Assembly: GCA_946554445.1 (NCBI GenBank)
Contig: CAMNSD010000034.1
Coordinates: 1-44,304 of the forward strand
Length of the DNA: 44,304 nucleotides
Direction: 5' to 3'
From: an uncultured Lachnospiraceae bacterium
GTDB taxonomy: Bacteria; Bacillota; Clostridia; Lachnospirales; Lachnospiraceae
This document shows positions 16,330 to 25,561 of the stretch, in pieces. The notes beneath the pieces were generated by a model. The model was not told the origin of the DNA. It ran no database searches and worked only from the letters and a program-made list of their open reading frames with translations. Every line of letters begins with the position of its first letter. The stretch's first letter is position 1. Made by a program: the position numbers and the translations under genes.

Positions 16330-16376
16330 AATGATATGTGAAAAAGTTTGTAGATTTTTTGAAGGGAGAGAATAGA

Positions 16377-17846
16377 ATGAAAATTTTGATCTGGGGTAAA
16401 GGAATTGGTTTTAGCCTCATTATGAAAAATGTTGTTTGGAAACAGGAATGTGAAGTGGCAGGAATTGTTGAAAGCAAAAAAAGTGAGAATTGCTTTACTT
16501 ATGGAAAACATACATTTTCTGTATATGATCCCAGTGAGATCGAATCAATCGATTATGATTTTATTATTATTTCGCATGCATGTTTTGAAGAGTGTTTATT
16601 AGTAGCGGAAAAGAACGGTATTGATTTGGACAAAATTATTGTTCCTTATTCCAATCCTATTTTATCGAATAAATCAGATAGAGTTATTCAGTGTAGCAAA
16701 TGCATGGAAAATGCGGTAGAAATAATAGAAATATTAAGTAAACAGCATCGTTTAACAGATAAGAAAAAGCGTGTACTACTATACGGAGACGATAAATTCT
16801 TGTTTCAGTTTTTAAGCATACCATATGAAAAGCCGGATGTAGAGATTATTGGGGTAGTAACGACAACACATTCTATTCAGGGATACATAAAAATATCAGG
16901 GAAAAGCACAAAGATATATGAAAAACAAGAAATACAAAATCTGGATTTTGATATGCTTCTGATACTGGATAGAAATGCTTCATCCATCTTTGTTGAACTT
17001 TCGCAAACAATAGATAAGAAGAAATTGTCGATTCCGTTTATGACAGGAATAGAAAAAAATGAATATGAGATATCAGTGAAACTGGAACCGTATATTTATA
17101 AAGCTCATTGGATGGTAGATACATTATCAACATTATATTCAGCGGGACGCCAGCCACAGCATATGGTATATGATATGTTTTCCTATTCTTTATTTAATAG
17201 TACCGAATATATGAGATTGGGATGTAGTAGTATTGGGTACGGTGATGGAAATGACTATGGACGCATTAGGACATTAGAACTTTTAATAAGTGAGATTAAA
17301 GAAAAGAATTTGGAAGGCGCAATAGCAGAATTAGGTGTGCTTGGGGGAGGGTATTCTAAAATTCTTAATTATTATTTTCCGAACAAGGAATTATATCTCT
17401 ATGATACTTTTGAGGGCTTTGACAAAAGGGATATAGAACAAGATTTACGGGATGGGAAATTTACACAGGAATGGATAGATATTTTCAAAGATACAAGTTT
17501 AGAAGCAGTTCAGAAGTATGTTGGTGTGAAAGAAAATATTCATTATAGGAAAGGCTATTTCCCGGATAGTATATTGGATGATGAAAAGGGAAAGAAATTT
17601 TGTTTGGTTTCGTTAGATGCGGATTTATATAATCCAACATTAGAGGGATTAAAATTCTTTTATCCAAGATTAGAAAACGGTGGATATTTAATTATACATG
17701 AATACAATGCAATCAGCTTTGACAAAGGCGCCATACAAGATTTCTCAGGCGTTAAAAGGGCTGTTAAAGATTTTGAGACTCAATTTGGAAAGATTAAATA
17801 TGTACCAATAACAGATAGGAACGGCAGTTTGGTTATTGTAAAGTAA
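16377..17846 (+). CDS. Double Rossmann-like domain fused to TylF-type methyltransferase
   Basis: The protein has 489 aa from ATG 16377 (GGGAG 8 nt upstream; the in-frame start at 16338 is poorer). Residues 1-90 begin MKILIWGKGIGF and residues 132-225 begin RVLLYGDDKFLF, two diverged copies of the small Rossmann-like domain common in this locus. Residues ~290-489 match the TylF/MycF O-methyltransferase family: AELGVLGGGYSK (317-328, SAM site), LYDTFEGF, SLDADLYNP (412-420). The family's late metal-binding D-D-Y block is H-E-Y here (IIHEYNA), which may change metal use. Expected role: SAM-dependent methylation of a glycan sugar. Neighbours are a GT2 and a radical SAM gene. Confidence 0.82.
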   Translation: MKILIWGKGIGFSLIMKNVVWKQECEVAGIVESKKSENCFTYGKHTFSVYDPSEIESIDYDFIIISHACFEECLLVAEKNGIDLDKIIVPYSNPILSNKSDRVIQCSKCMENAVEIIEILSKQHRLTDKKKRVLLYGDDKFLFQFLSIPYEKPDVEIIGVVTTTHSIQGYIKISGKSTKIYEKQEIQNLDFDMLLILDRNASSIFVELSQTIDKKKLSIPFMTGIEKNEYEISVKLEPYIYKAHWMVDTLSTLYSAGRQPQHMVYDMFSYSLFNSTEYMRLGCSSIGYGDGNDYGRIRTLELLISEIKEKNLEGAIAELGVLGGGYSKILNYYFPNKELYLYDTFEGFDKRDIEQDLRDGKFTQEWIDIFKDTSLEAVQKYVGVKENIHYRKGYFPDSILDDEKGKKFCLVSLDADLYNPTLEGLKFFYPRLENGGYLIIHEYNAISFDKGAIQDFSGVKRAVKDFETQFGKIKYVPITDRNGSLVIVK

Positions 17847-17882
17847 GAACATTTATTATTCAAATAACTAAGGAGAGGTTAT

Positions 17883-19049
17883 ATGAGGTGGAAGAATAGA
17901 GGTCATGAGTATGATGATTTTTATCAAAAGATAAGTGAAAAAAATGGTTTTTACTTATTTGGTGCTGGTGATTATGGGAATCAATTTTGGAATATATTTA
18001 GCAGAGAAGTACAGGTAAGAGGATATATTGATAACGATATAGTAAAGCAGGGAACTGAAATCAATGGGACTTATTGTTATTCTCTGGAAGAAATTGAGTT
18101 AAAGGCAGATGAGGGCATAATTGTGACGATGTCACAGTATGCAAGAGTAAAGCCGATAGAACAGTTAAAACAAATGGGATATCAAAGAAATGTAGATTAT
18201 TTTATTATGGAAGAGTTTATTTCTGTATACCATGTATATAAAAATAATCTAGTATATTTTACGAATATTTCTTTTCTGCCAAGTACAGCATGTAATTTAG
18301 AATGCAAGTATTGTCTTAATTTTAATCCATATGCCAAGCAGTTTTATGTAAGGCCTTGGGAGGATTTGGTTAGGGATGTGGATTTGTTTTTTTCATGTGT
18401 TGATCATATTATGTTGTTTCATGTGAGCGGTGGTGAGCCGATGCTTTATAAGCATACGGCAGATTTAATCGAGTACATTGACCGAAATTATGGAGATAGA
18501 ATAGATACTTTACGTACGGTCACAAATGGAACGATTGTACCTAACGACGACATATTAGAAAAATTATCTAAGTGTAATGTGGAAATTACGGTAGATGATT
18601 ATCGCGAAGCGGTACCACGTTTCAGGGAACGTTTTGATGAATTAATTTGTAAGTTAGAAGAGTACAATATTCGATACTATATCAATAAAGTTGATAGTTG
18701 GATTGATTTGGCGCCGGAAAGAACAGATTACTCAGAGTGGTCTGAGGAACAGCTTGAAAATCATCGAAACAGATGTAATCAATCATGGCAGGAACTGAGA
18801 GCTGGGAGGCTGTATAATTGCAATTATGCAGCATACGCAACCGTTGCTGGGATTGCAGGAGAACAGGATTTAGAGGAAGTTTATGATTTGAAACAGTTTA
18901 CAGCGGATAAAAAGAAGGAACTTGTAGAATTTAGATTAGGATATAGTACAAAAGGATACACGAATTTTTGCAGAAAGTGTAGGGGATTTACGCCGGAAAA
19001 TTCTGAGAAAATGGAGCCGGCGGTACAAGTCGAAGCGTTCAAAATATAA
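17883..19049 (+). CDS. Radical SAM protein with N-terminal Rossmann-like domain
   Basis: The protein has 388 aa with AGGAGAGG before the ATG. Residues 20-115 carry the Rossmann-like module (FYLFGAGDYGNQ). Residues 130-388 are a radical SAM enzyme: C137-x3-C141-x2-C144 binds the 4Fe-4S cluster, followed by HVSGGEPML (the GGE motif). Further Cys residues near the C-terminus (C-N-Q-S-W, NCNY and C-R-K-C-R-G) resemble SPASM/twitch auxiliary cluster ligands. Such enzymes generate a 5'-deoxyadenosyl radical for unusual chemistry, including sugar epimerisation, dehydration or peptide modification. In this locus a carbohydrate substrate is likely but not shown. A related architecture occurs at 27649-28770. 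Confidence 0.85.
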   Translation: MRWKNRGHEYDDFYQKISEKNGFYLFGAGDYGNQFWNIFSREVQVRGYIDNDIVKQGTEINGTYCYSLEEIELKADEGIIVTMSQYARVKPIEQLKQMGYQRNVDYFIMEEFISVYHVYKNNLVYFTNISFLPSTACNLECKYCLNFNPYAKQFYVRPWEDLVRDVDLFFSCVDHIMLFHVSGGEPMLYKHTADLIEYIDRNYGDRIDTLRTVTNGTIVPNDDILEKLSKCNVEITVDDYREAVPRFRERFDELICKLEEYNIRYYINKVDSWIDLAPERTDYSEWSEEQLENHRNRCNQSWQELRAGRLYNCNYAAYATVAGIAGEQDLEEVYDLKQFTADKKKELVEFRLGYSTKGYTNFCRKCRGFTPENSEKMEPAVQVEAFKI

Positions 19050-19075
19050 ATTAGAGAAGGATAATTAAAGCAGGT

Positions 19076-21016
19076 ATGATGAGTGAAAAAGTTTTTTTAG
19101 ATGGTAGTGCATGTAAAAAAATGTTTCGTGAAAAAAAGATATTTATTTTTGGTACAGGGGTAGAAGCTGATTATGCACGTAAAGAACTATCTGAGTCTAC
19201 AGATATTCTTGCATATATTGATAATAAAAGACATGGAAGTAATCGTGCCTTTTATGGGAAAGAAATTATCAGTGTAGAACAGTATATGGAACGAAGACAG
19301 GCTGATCAACCTATTCTTGTTGCTGCATATAAATTCGGGCTGGAAATATGTGATCAACTTAATGAACTTGGTTTAATTGGAGGAACCGATTATTTTGTTT
19401 GGGATGAAGCGCATATATTTCTCGAAGATGAAACCACTAAGGATTACATTGAATTTATGAAGCGTATTTGGCATCACTCAGACCAAGAGGAGCGGGAGGG
19501 GATAGTTTTAGTTCCATTTTATAACCGACATGATGCTTGGTCAGTACGTTGTGCATATTGTGGTAATTTTTTTGCAGATAAATTTCACGCAAATATCTAT
19601 GCATATTTAGGTTTTGGAGTGGGGTATTCTAATGCGGCTGATGCTTGCAAAAAAATTTACCAAGCTTTTAACGTAGAGGTATTGATAGATTCAACTCTTA
19701 ATAAAACACAGCAAGACGAAGCGGACCGATTGTTTGATTCTATTTGGAAACAATTATCGACATGGGAAGACTGGAACAATATTACGTTATACGGTATTCG
19801 ATTTGGGACTACTATTATAAGGCATTTGCTGCGCGTTTATATTCCGAGTTTTGATATTAAGGACTCTCAAATGTATTCATTTTTAAAACAGGAAATTAAT
19901 ACAATTGTGTTTTGGTATCATTACATATTTAATAATGACATTAAAGTAGTATTACTGGTGGATGGCGTAAATTGGGACGGATATATCAGGGATATTGCCA
20001 TTACGAAGGGGATACCAGTTTACATCATACTTTCAGATATAATGGCAAGGGCTACTCTTGGATATTATCAGGGAACGCCATATCCATATTTTAAAGATAT
20101 GTGGAAGCAGCTATCTCAGGAGGAACAGCGCTATGGGGTACAATGGGCCAAGAAACATATTGAAACCAGATTACGTGGTGGGACAGAAGAAGTTTTTAGT
20201 TGGGATAGAAACAACTTTGCTTTTGCAGAGACGAAGAGTAGCAGGCGTATATTAGAGGAAAATAATAAAATAAAAATCATGATATGCCCGCACATATTTG
20301 AAGAAGACTGCCTTTACTGCGGTGAGCAGATTTTTGATAACAATTATTTTGCGTGGCTGTGCCATTTGGGGGAATTATCTGAAAAAACTCCGAACTATGA
20401 CTGGTATTTAAAGATTCATCCAAGTTCCAGTAAAAGAGATTTGGTGATTATAGATATGATATTGCAAAGATATCCAAATATTAAGAAGATTCCATTACAT
20501 GTCTCACCGATGCAGTTACAGGAAGAGGGGATTGAGTATGCGCTTACCGTGTATGGATCTATTGGGCATGAGTATCCGGCAATTGGAATACAGGTAATAA
20601 ATGCTGGTCTTAACCCACATTCCGCTTTTGACTTTACATGGAATCCTACAACAAAAGAAGAGTATGATAATTTGATTTTTCATTTAGGGGATTTGGAAAA
20701 GAAACAGGATATGGAGGAATTATATCAGTTTTACAGTTTAGAGCACTTATTTTATAAATGGAATTATATTCCATGGAAAGAAATTTTTTTTGAGAATCCT
20801 TTATTGGGGATGGAGAGAGCAGAACTTGAAGCAATCGGAAAAGCGCTGGGGACATGGAAGTATAAGGCGTTTATGGATGAATGGACAGAGGAAAAACACG
20901 AGAAGATCATGAGCCAATTAGAAGATGTGTTTCGAAAGCTAGATGAATGGAGACCGGATATCTTATATAAGAAGAATATAAGTATTGAAAAACTGTCAGA
21001 AGGAGATAACAGTTAG
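19076..21016 (+). CDS. Rossmann-like domain plus capsule-type GT-B transferase-like protein
   Basis: The protein has 646 aa. Residues ~18-115 contain the locus-typical Rossmann-like domain (IFIFGTGVEADYAR, then AYIDNKR). Residues ~140-620 look like the GT-B fold of capsule polysaccharide or surface-carbohydrate transferases: YLKIHPSS near 446 and VYGSIGHEYPAIGIQVINAG near 500, equivalent to the RLHP and acidic Ser/Thr blocks of TagF and Kdo-transferase-like enzymes. No membrane segment is seen. Two consecutive ATG codons open the frame; either could serve. The stop codon shares one base with the GTG start of the HAD phosphatase, so it is coupled to the nonulosonate module and may transfer that sugar; this is inference. 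Confidence 0.7.
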   Translation: MMSEKVFLDGSACKKMFREKKIFIFGTGVEADYARKELSESTDILAYIDNKRHGSNRAFYGKEIISVEQYMERRQADQPILVAAYKFGLEICDQLNELGLIGGTDYFVWDEAHIFLEDETTKDYIEFMKRIWHHSDQEEREGIVLVPFYNRHDAWSVRCAYCGNFFADKFHANIYAYLGFGVGYSNAADACKKIYQAFNVEVLIDSTLNKTQQDEADRLFDSIWKQLSTWEDWNNITLYGIRFGTTIIRHLLRVYIPSFDIKDSQMYSFLKQEINTIVFWYHYIFNNDIKVVLLVDGVNWDGYIRDIAITKGIPVYIILSDIMARATLGYYQGTPYPYFKDMWKQLSQEEQRYGVQWAKKHIETRLRGGTEEVFSWDRNNFAFAETKSSRRILEENNKIKIMICPHIFEEDCLYCGEQIFDNNYFAWLCHLGELSEKTPNYDWYLKIHPSSSKRDLVIIDMILQRYPNIKKIPLHVSPMQLQEEGIEYALTVYGSIGHEYPAIGIQVINAGLNPHSAFDFTWNPTTKEEYDNLIFHLGDLEKKQDMEELYQFYSLEHLFYKWNYIPWKEIFFENPLLGMERAELEAIGKALGTWKYKAFMDEWTEEKHEKIMSQLEDVFRKLDEWRPDILYKKNISIEKLSEGDNS

Positions 21017-21513
21017 TGAAAAATATGATAAGAATGGCTGTGTTTGATTTCGATGGAGTTATGACGGATAACCGTGTATTGGTTAATGAAGATGGAAAGG
21101 AGAGCGTGTTTGTAAGTAGAGCCGACGGAATGGGAATCAATATGCTCAAGGAGCAGGGAATAGAGTGTATGATTCTGTCAACAGAAAAAAATCCTGTGGT
21201 GAGCAGACGGGCAGAGAAACTGAAAATAGAAGTGATACAGGGAAGCGATGATAAGCTGTGTACCTTACAGAAATATATTAAAGAACGGGGCATAGAACTG
21301 CGGGATATATTGTATGTCGGAAATGATATTAACGATTTAGAAGTAATGCAGGCTGTTGGGATAACAGCAGTCCCGGCGGACGCATACGACGTTGTTAAAA
21401 AGAAGGCGGATATAGTGCTGAATGCAAATGGAGGATATGGCGTAGTACGTGAATTGGCTGGGTTTATAGCAGAAGGACATTTGCAAGAGTTTTTGCGAAG
21501 TGAGAGGGAGTAG
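21016..21513 (+). CDS. HAD phosphatase of the KdsC/nonulosonate-9-phosphatase type
   Basis: The protein has 165 aa, the length of the KdsC subfamily, which lacks a cap. DFDGVMTD (11-18) holds the nucleophile D11 and acid/base D13. STEKN (55-59) is motif II, the Lys of GSDDK (76-80) motif III and GNDINDLE (102-109) motif IV. GTG 21016 is used because AGGAG lies 10 nt upstream and it overlaps the previous stop. The family removes phosphate from Kdo-8-phosphate or nonulosonate-9-phosphates. Directly followed by a NeuB-type synthase, it suggests a pathway in which a sugar-6-phosphate is condensed with phosphoenolpyruvate and the product is then dephosphorylated. Confidence 0.88.
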   Translation: MKNMIRMAVFDFDGVMTDNRVLVNEDGKESVFVSRADGMGINMLKEQGIECMILSTEKNPVVSRRAEKLKIEVIQGSDDKLCTLQKYIKERGIELRDILYVGNDINDLEVMQAVGITAVPADAYDVVKKKADIVLNANGGYGVVRELAGFIAEGHLQEFLRSERE

Positions 21514-21516
21514 AGT

Positions 21517-22395
21517 ATGGCAAATAAAGTAATAAATTTAGGCAAATATGTGGTTGACGAAGATTCAGATCCCTATTTGATAGCGGAAGTGGGGATTAAT
21601 CATAATGGTGACCTACAAATTGCCAAAAAGCTGATTGACGCTTCTTTTGCGACCGGATGGGATTCTGTTAAATTTCAAAAACGGGAACCGGATATATCAG
21701 TTCCGGAACATCAGAAACAGGTCATGCGTGATACCCCGTGGGGACAAATGACATATCTGGAGTATAAGAAAAAAATTGAGTTTGGGAGACCTCAATATGA
21801 TTACATAGACAAATATTGCAGGGAAAAGCCAATAGACTGGAGCGCTTCACCATGGGATGTGCCGAGTGTTAAATTTTTACAGCAATATGATATTCCATAT
21901 ATCAAAATTGCATCGGCAACTATTACCAATACGGAACTTCTGCGAATGGCATGTGAAGTGGGCAAACCGGTGATCATGTCTACGGGTATGAGTACATGGG
22001 AAGAAATTGATGCGGCAGTTGATATTTTAGAAAAGTATGCAAAGGGAAATTACATATTGATGCATACAAACTCGGAATATCCGGCGCCATATGAGGATAT
22101 AAATTTAAGCATGATCAAAACATTAAAAGACAGATATAACTGTCTTGTTGGCTACAGTGGTCATGAAATAGATTTGGAACCCACTGTGATAGCGGTTGCA
22201 CTTGGCGCAAATGTTATAGAACGTCATGTAACGTTATCGCATGAAATGTGGGGAACAGATCAAAAGTCCAGTTTGACAGTAAGAGCGATGGGTTTGTTAA
22301 AAGGAAGGATTACAGATATACGCAAAACCATGGGATCTGGAGAAAAAGTATTGAGCGATGGTGAAAAAAAGGTGCGTGAAAAACTTAGAGGATAA
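21517..22395 (+). CDS. NeuB-family nonulosonate synthase lacking the C-terminal SAF domain
   Basis: The protein has 292 aa. It carries LIAEVGINHNGD (21-32), VKFQKR (51-56), YIKIASATITN and VGYSGHE, all signatures of the NeuB/SpsE TIM barrel that condenses phosphoenolpyruvate with a six-carbon sugar. Typical family members are about 340-350 aa with an antifreeze-like SAF domain; this one ends right after the barrel (VLSDGEKKVREKLRG). SAF domains contribute to the active site of the neighbouring subunit in Neu5Ac synthases, so substrate use may differ. GAGGGAG precedes the ATG and the phosphatase stop is 3 nt upstream. The product could be KDN-like or another nonulosonate; this is not decided by sequence. 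Confidence 0.88.
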   Translation: MANKVINLGKYVVDEDSDPYLIAEVGINHNGDLQIAKKLIDASFATGWDSVKFQKREPDISVPEHQKQVMRDTPWGQMTYLEYKKKIEFGRPQYDYIDKYCREKPIDWSASPWDVPSVKFLQQYDIPYIKIASATITNTELLRMACEVGKPVIMSTGMSTWEEIDAAVDILEKYAKGNYILMHTNSEYPAPYEDINLSMIKTLKDRYNCLVGYSGHEIDLEPTVIAVALGANVIERHVTLSHEMWGTDQKSSLTVRAMGLLKGRITDIRKTMGSGEKVLSDGEKKVREKLRG

Positions 22396-22417
22396 GCGCG
22401 GATAAGGAGGGAAAAGG

Positions 22418-23479
22418 ATGCTGGATATAAATTTTTATAGGAAGGTAGACGCTGTAATTGAAAAAATCAATCATGGCGAATTGAAGGATAAGCAGGAAAT
22501 TTTTGATGAATTGGAAAGTATCAGGAGTCAAGAACCTGTGGTCTATAATATAGAAACAACAAACCGCTGTAATATGCGCTGTAAAATGTGTCCGAGAACA
22601 ACCATGATGACTAGGAAAATTGAGGACATTGATAGAGAAACTTTTACGAAAGTCATTGAACAGATAAGACCACATACCGCTGATGAATGGGAGAAATGGA
22701 AAACGTATTGTGAGACAAAGTACGGCATAAGTGAGAATGATCAACCAAGCGAGAATCATTTCTTCCTATATATTATTGCCAAAGTAATTCAGTTGCATGG
22801 ATACGGGGATCCGTTGTTGGACAAGAATATGCATGAATATATTAAAATCCTGCATGATAAGGGGTTCTATTCGTATTTTAGCTGCAATCCGGCAAATATA
22901 AATCTGGAACTGACCTATAAGATGTTGGATGCAGGACTTGATTATATTAAATACTCAATAGAGAGTGTAGATGATGCTGTGCATAAGACAATCCGCGGAG
23001 AGCGGAGTAATTTCTCAGAAAGTTACCAAAAAATACAGAAGGTTTTAGAGTACAAGCATGAGAACAACCTGCATACTACGATTGTCATTACAATGCTGGA
23101 TTTGAACCGGACCAACCAGAAAGAGGATTATGAAAAACTGGAAGAGGCTTTTAAAGATATGGATGTGTACTTATATCTTAAAAGCGAAGATTGTCAATGG
23201 TATCGTAAGGATTTTCATGGGACGAAGTCGATTCATTGGTCAGAGATATGTAAGCATCCATGGATGACAATGACTGTTAAATCCAATGGAGAGGCAACAA
23301 TGTGCATGGAAGATTTTAACAATGAAATTATATTGGGAGATCTGCATAAGCAGTCGCTTAAGGAGATATGGAACGGTAAGGCATATGAAGAATTTCGAAT
23401 GGCACATTTGGATGTTAAGAAGGGGATAAAGTGTAATGAGCAATGTGATATGAAGCTGTTGGGAGAATTGATTTGCTGA
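22418..23479 (+). CDS. Radical SAM/SPASM-type enzyme in the nonulosonate module
   Basis: The protein has 353 aa with AAGGAGGG before the ATG. The cluster motif C51-x3-C55-x2-C58 (NRCNMRCKMCP) is followed by a 60-residue insertion and then LHGYGDPLLDKNMHEYI, the glycine-rich SAM-binding element. C-terminal Cys residues in MCMEDFN, KCNEQCD and the final LIC resemble auxiliary cluster ligands. Unlike the other two radical SAM genes here, it has no Rossmann-like domain. It sits between the synthase and a methyltransferase inside the nonulosonate block, so modification of that sugar or its precursor is the simplest guess. The reaction is not known. Confidence 0.85.
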   Translation: MLDINFYRKVDAVIEKINHGELKDKQEIFDELESIRSQEPVVYNIETTNRCNMRCKMCPRTTMMTRKIEDIDRETFTKVIEQIRPHTADEWEKWKTYCETKYGISENDQPSENHFFLYIIAKVIQLHGYGDPLLDKNMHEYIKILHDKGFYSYFSCNPANINLELTYKMLDAGLDYIKYSIESVDDAVHKTIRGERSNFSESYQKIQKVLEYKHENNLHTTIVITMLDLNRTNQKEDYEKLEEAFKDMDVYLYLKSEDCQWYRKDFHGTKSIHWSEICKHPWMTMTVKSNGEATMCMEDFNNEIILGDLHKQSLKEIWNGKAYEEFRMAHLDVKKGIKCNEQCDMKLLGELIC

Positions 23480-23494
23480 AAGGAGAAAGTAAAG

Positions 23495-24169
23495 ATGTCA
23501 AGAACAACTTATGATGATTTGGAATACCATTTGCGTCAATTTGATAATGTCTATAGAAGTACGGAAATGATGGTGGATTGGCTTGATAAATTTATAGGGC
23601 AGGGGGCAAATAAAAATATATGTGATATGGCTTGCGGATGTGGTGCAAACGTAGCTTATTTGGCTGCTAGATATCCACAGTGCAACTTTGTTGGAATAGA
23701 TGTAGAAGAAAGACTTATTGAAGAAGGCGCAAAACGTTTATCTGCGCCTAATGCAAGATTGCAGCAGGGAGATTGGTTTCATTTGGATGAATCTTTGCGG
23801 GGAAAATTTGATGGTGTAATTTGTTTTCAAACGCTTAGTTGGCTTGCAGAATATAAAGAACCACTGAAATGTCTTGCGGATTTGAATCCGGAATGGATTG
23901 CGATTAGCTCCCTGTTCTATGAGGGTGATATCGATTATTTCATTAATGTAAAAGATTATACGGAAGATGAAACTAACTATAAGGAAATGCGATACAATGT
24001 ATACTCTTTGGAGCGTATCAGGAAGGTGTTTGAGAGTCTGGGGTATAAAAGATTTGAATATGTTCCTTATGAGATTGATATAGATATTGCACCACCTAGC
24101 AAAAAGGACGTGGTACATATACAAAGAAGTTGGAAGATGGAAAGCGTATTCAAATATCCGGTGGAATGA
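23495..24169 (+). CDS. Class I SAM-dependent methyltransferase
   Basis: The protein has 224 aa with GGAGAAAG upstream. Motif I is NICDMACGCGANVAYLA (about 40-56), followed by FVGIDVEERLIEEG (motif II, acidic residue binding the ribose) and FDGVICFQTLSWL (motif IV region). The rest is a short C-terminal strand-rich cap. It is the general Methyltransf fold with no substrate-specific mark. It lies between a radical SAM enzyme and the class III aminotransferase, which suggests N- or O-methylation of the sugar made by the module. The next gene is 61 nt away with no clear promoter between. Confidence 0.85.
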   Translation: MSRTTYDDLEYHLRQFDNVYRSTEMMVDWLDKFIGQGANKNICDMACGCGANVAYLAARYPQCNFVGIDVEERLIEEGAKRLSAPNARLQQGDWFHLDESLRGKFDGVICFQTLSWLAEYKEPLKCLADLNPEWIAISSLFYEGDIDYFINVKDYTEDETNYKEMRYNVYSLERIRKVFESLGYKRFEYVPYEIDIDIAPPSKKDVVHIQRSWKMESVFKYPVE

Positions 24170-24230
24170 TGATGCCGTGGTATTTTGTGATAGCATTAAA
24201 GTGAAAAATTGTTTATGAGGAGAATATGAA

Positions 24231-25547
24231 ATGGGAAAATCACAGGAGTTATATGTAAAAGCAAAAAAATTAATTCCAACAGGAACAGAACTTCTTTCAA
24301 AGAGGCCGGAAATGTTTTTGCCGGAATTATGGCCTTCTTACTATGTGAAAGCAGAGGGATGTAAGGTCTGGGATTTAGATGATAAACAGTATTATGATTT
24401 TGCGCAGATGGGCGTAGGTTCCTGTACTTTGGGATATGCAGACGAGGATGTAAACCATGCTGTTATGGAGGCCGTAAAAAATGGCTCTATGTGTACCCTG
24501 AATTCTTATGAAGAGGTGGAACTGGCGGAGCGCTTGATTGCGCTGCATCAGCCATGGGCAGAACGCGCAAGATTTGCAAGGAGCGGCGGAGAAGCGTGTG
24601 CGATTGCTGTCAGGATAGCAAGGGCAAGAACGGGAAGAAACAGGGTTGCATTTTGCGGATATCATGGGTGGAGTGACTGGTATATATCAGCAAATATTGG
24701 TGATGAGACTCGTTTGGACGAGCAATTGCTGCCAGGATTAAAGCCCACGGGTGTACCGCGGATGCTCCAGGGAACAAATGTCCCTTTCATGTATAATGAT
24801 TTGGATTCCTTAGAAGAGTTAACGCAAAAATATCCAGACGATATTGCGGCAATCATCATGGAGCCAAGAAGGGGCGAAGAACTGAAGGAAGGATTTTTAG
24901 AAGGCGTCCGCCGTATTGCGGACAGGATTGGGGCGGTGCTGATCTTTGATGAGATAACTGCAGGTTTTAGGCTTTGTATAGGCGGTATCCATAAACTGTA
25001 TGGCGTACAGCCCGATATGGCTGTTTTTGGCAAAGCGTTAGGAAATGGATTTCCGATAACTGCCATTATTGGGACAAAGGATGTAATGGATGCGGCGGAG
25101 GCTAGTTTTATCAGTTCTACGTTCTGGACGGAAAGAATTGGATTCGCAGCCGGTGTTGCAACCTTAAAGAAGATGGAGAAGATTAATTCTCCGCAGAGTT
25201 TGATTTATTATGGTGATAAGATTGTTCATGCATTGACCACGGCAGCAGAAAAGAATGGACTGAAATTATGTGTTTCACATATTACTCCGTTGGCGCATAT
25301 CGATTGGGATTATGAGAATGGTCTGGCTATACAGACATTATATGCGCAGATTATGCTTGACAGGGGATATCTTGTAAGTTCTGCGATTTATGCGACCGTC
25401 GCATACGACGATGCTATCATAGACAGGTTTGCAAAGGATACGGAAGAAGCATTTGAGATCATTGCAGAAGCGATTAAGGAAGGAACGGTAGAGAAACAGT
25501 TAAGAGGACCGGTAAAGCAGTCGGGCTTTGCCAGATTGGTGAAATAG
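24231..25547 (+). CDS. Class III PLP aminotransferase (glutamate-1-semialdehyde aminomutase-like)
   Basis: The protein has 438 aa with GAGGAG before the ATG. Family signs: RSGGEACAIAVRIAR (117-131, phosphate binding), YHGW (144-147, ring stacking), FDEI (239-242, Asp to the PLP nitrogen) and FGKALGNGFP (266-275), in which K268 is the expected Schiff-base lysine. In haem synthesis the family isomerises glutamate-1-semialdehyde, but members in surface-sugar loci act on keto sugars. Placement between a methyltransferase and the CMP-sugar synthetase supports a role in adding an amino group to the nonulosonate or its precursor. The family call is firm; the sugar role is inference. Confidence 0.88.
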   Translation: MGKSQELYVKAKKLIPTGTELLSKRPEMFLPELWPSYYVKAEGCKVWDLDDKQYYDFAQMGVGSCTLGYADEDVNHAVMEAVKNGSMCTLNSYEEVELAERLIALHQPWAERARFARSGGEACAIAVRIARARTGRNRVAFCGYHGWSDWYISANIGDETRLDEQLLPGLKPTGVPRMLQGTNVPFMYNDLDSLEELTQKYPDDIAAIIMEPRRGEELKEGFLEGVRRIADRIGAVLIFDEITAGFRLCIGGIHKLYGVQPDMAVFGKALGNGFPITAIIGTKDVMDAAEASFISSTFWTERIGFAAGVATLKKMEKINSPQSLIYYGDKIVHALTTAAEKNGLKLCVSHITPLAHIDWDYENGLAIQTLYAQIMLDRGYLVSSAIYATVAYDDAIIDRFAKDTEEAFEIIAEAIKEGTVEKQLRGPVKQSGFARLVK

Positions 25548-25561
25548 TTTGTGGTGGCAGG

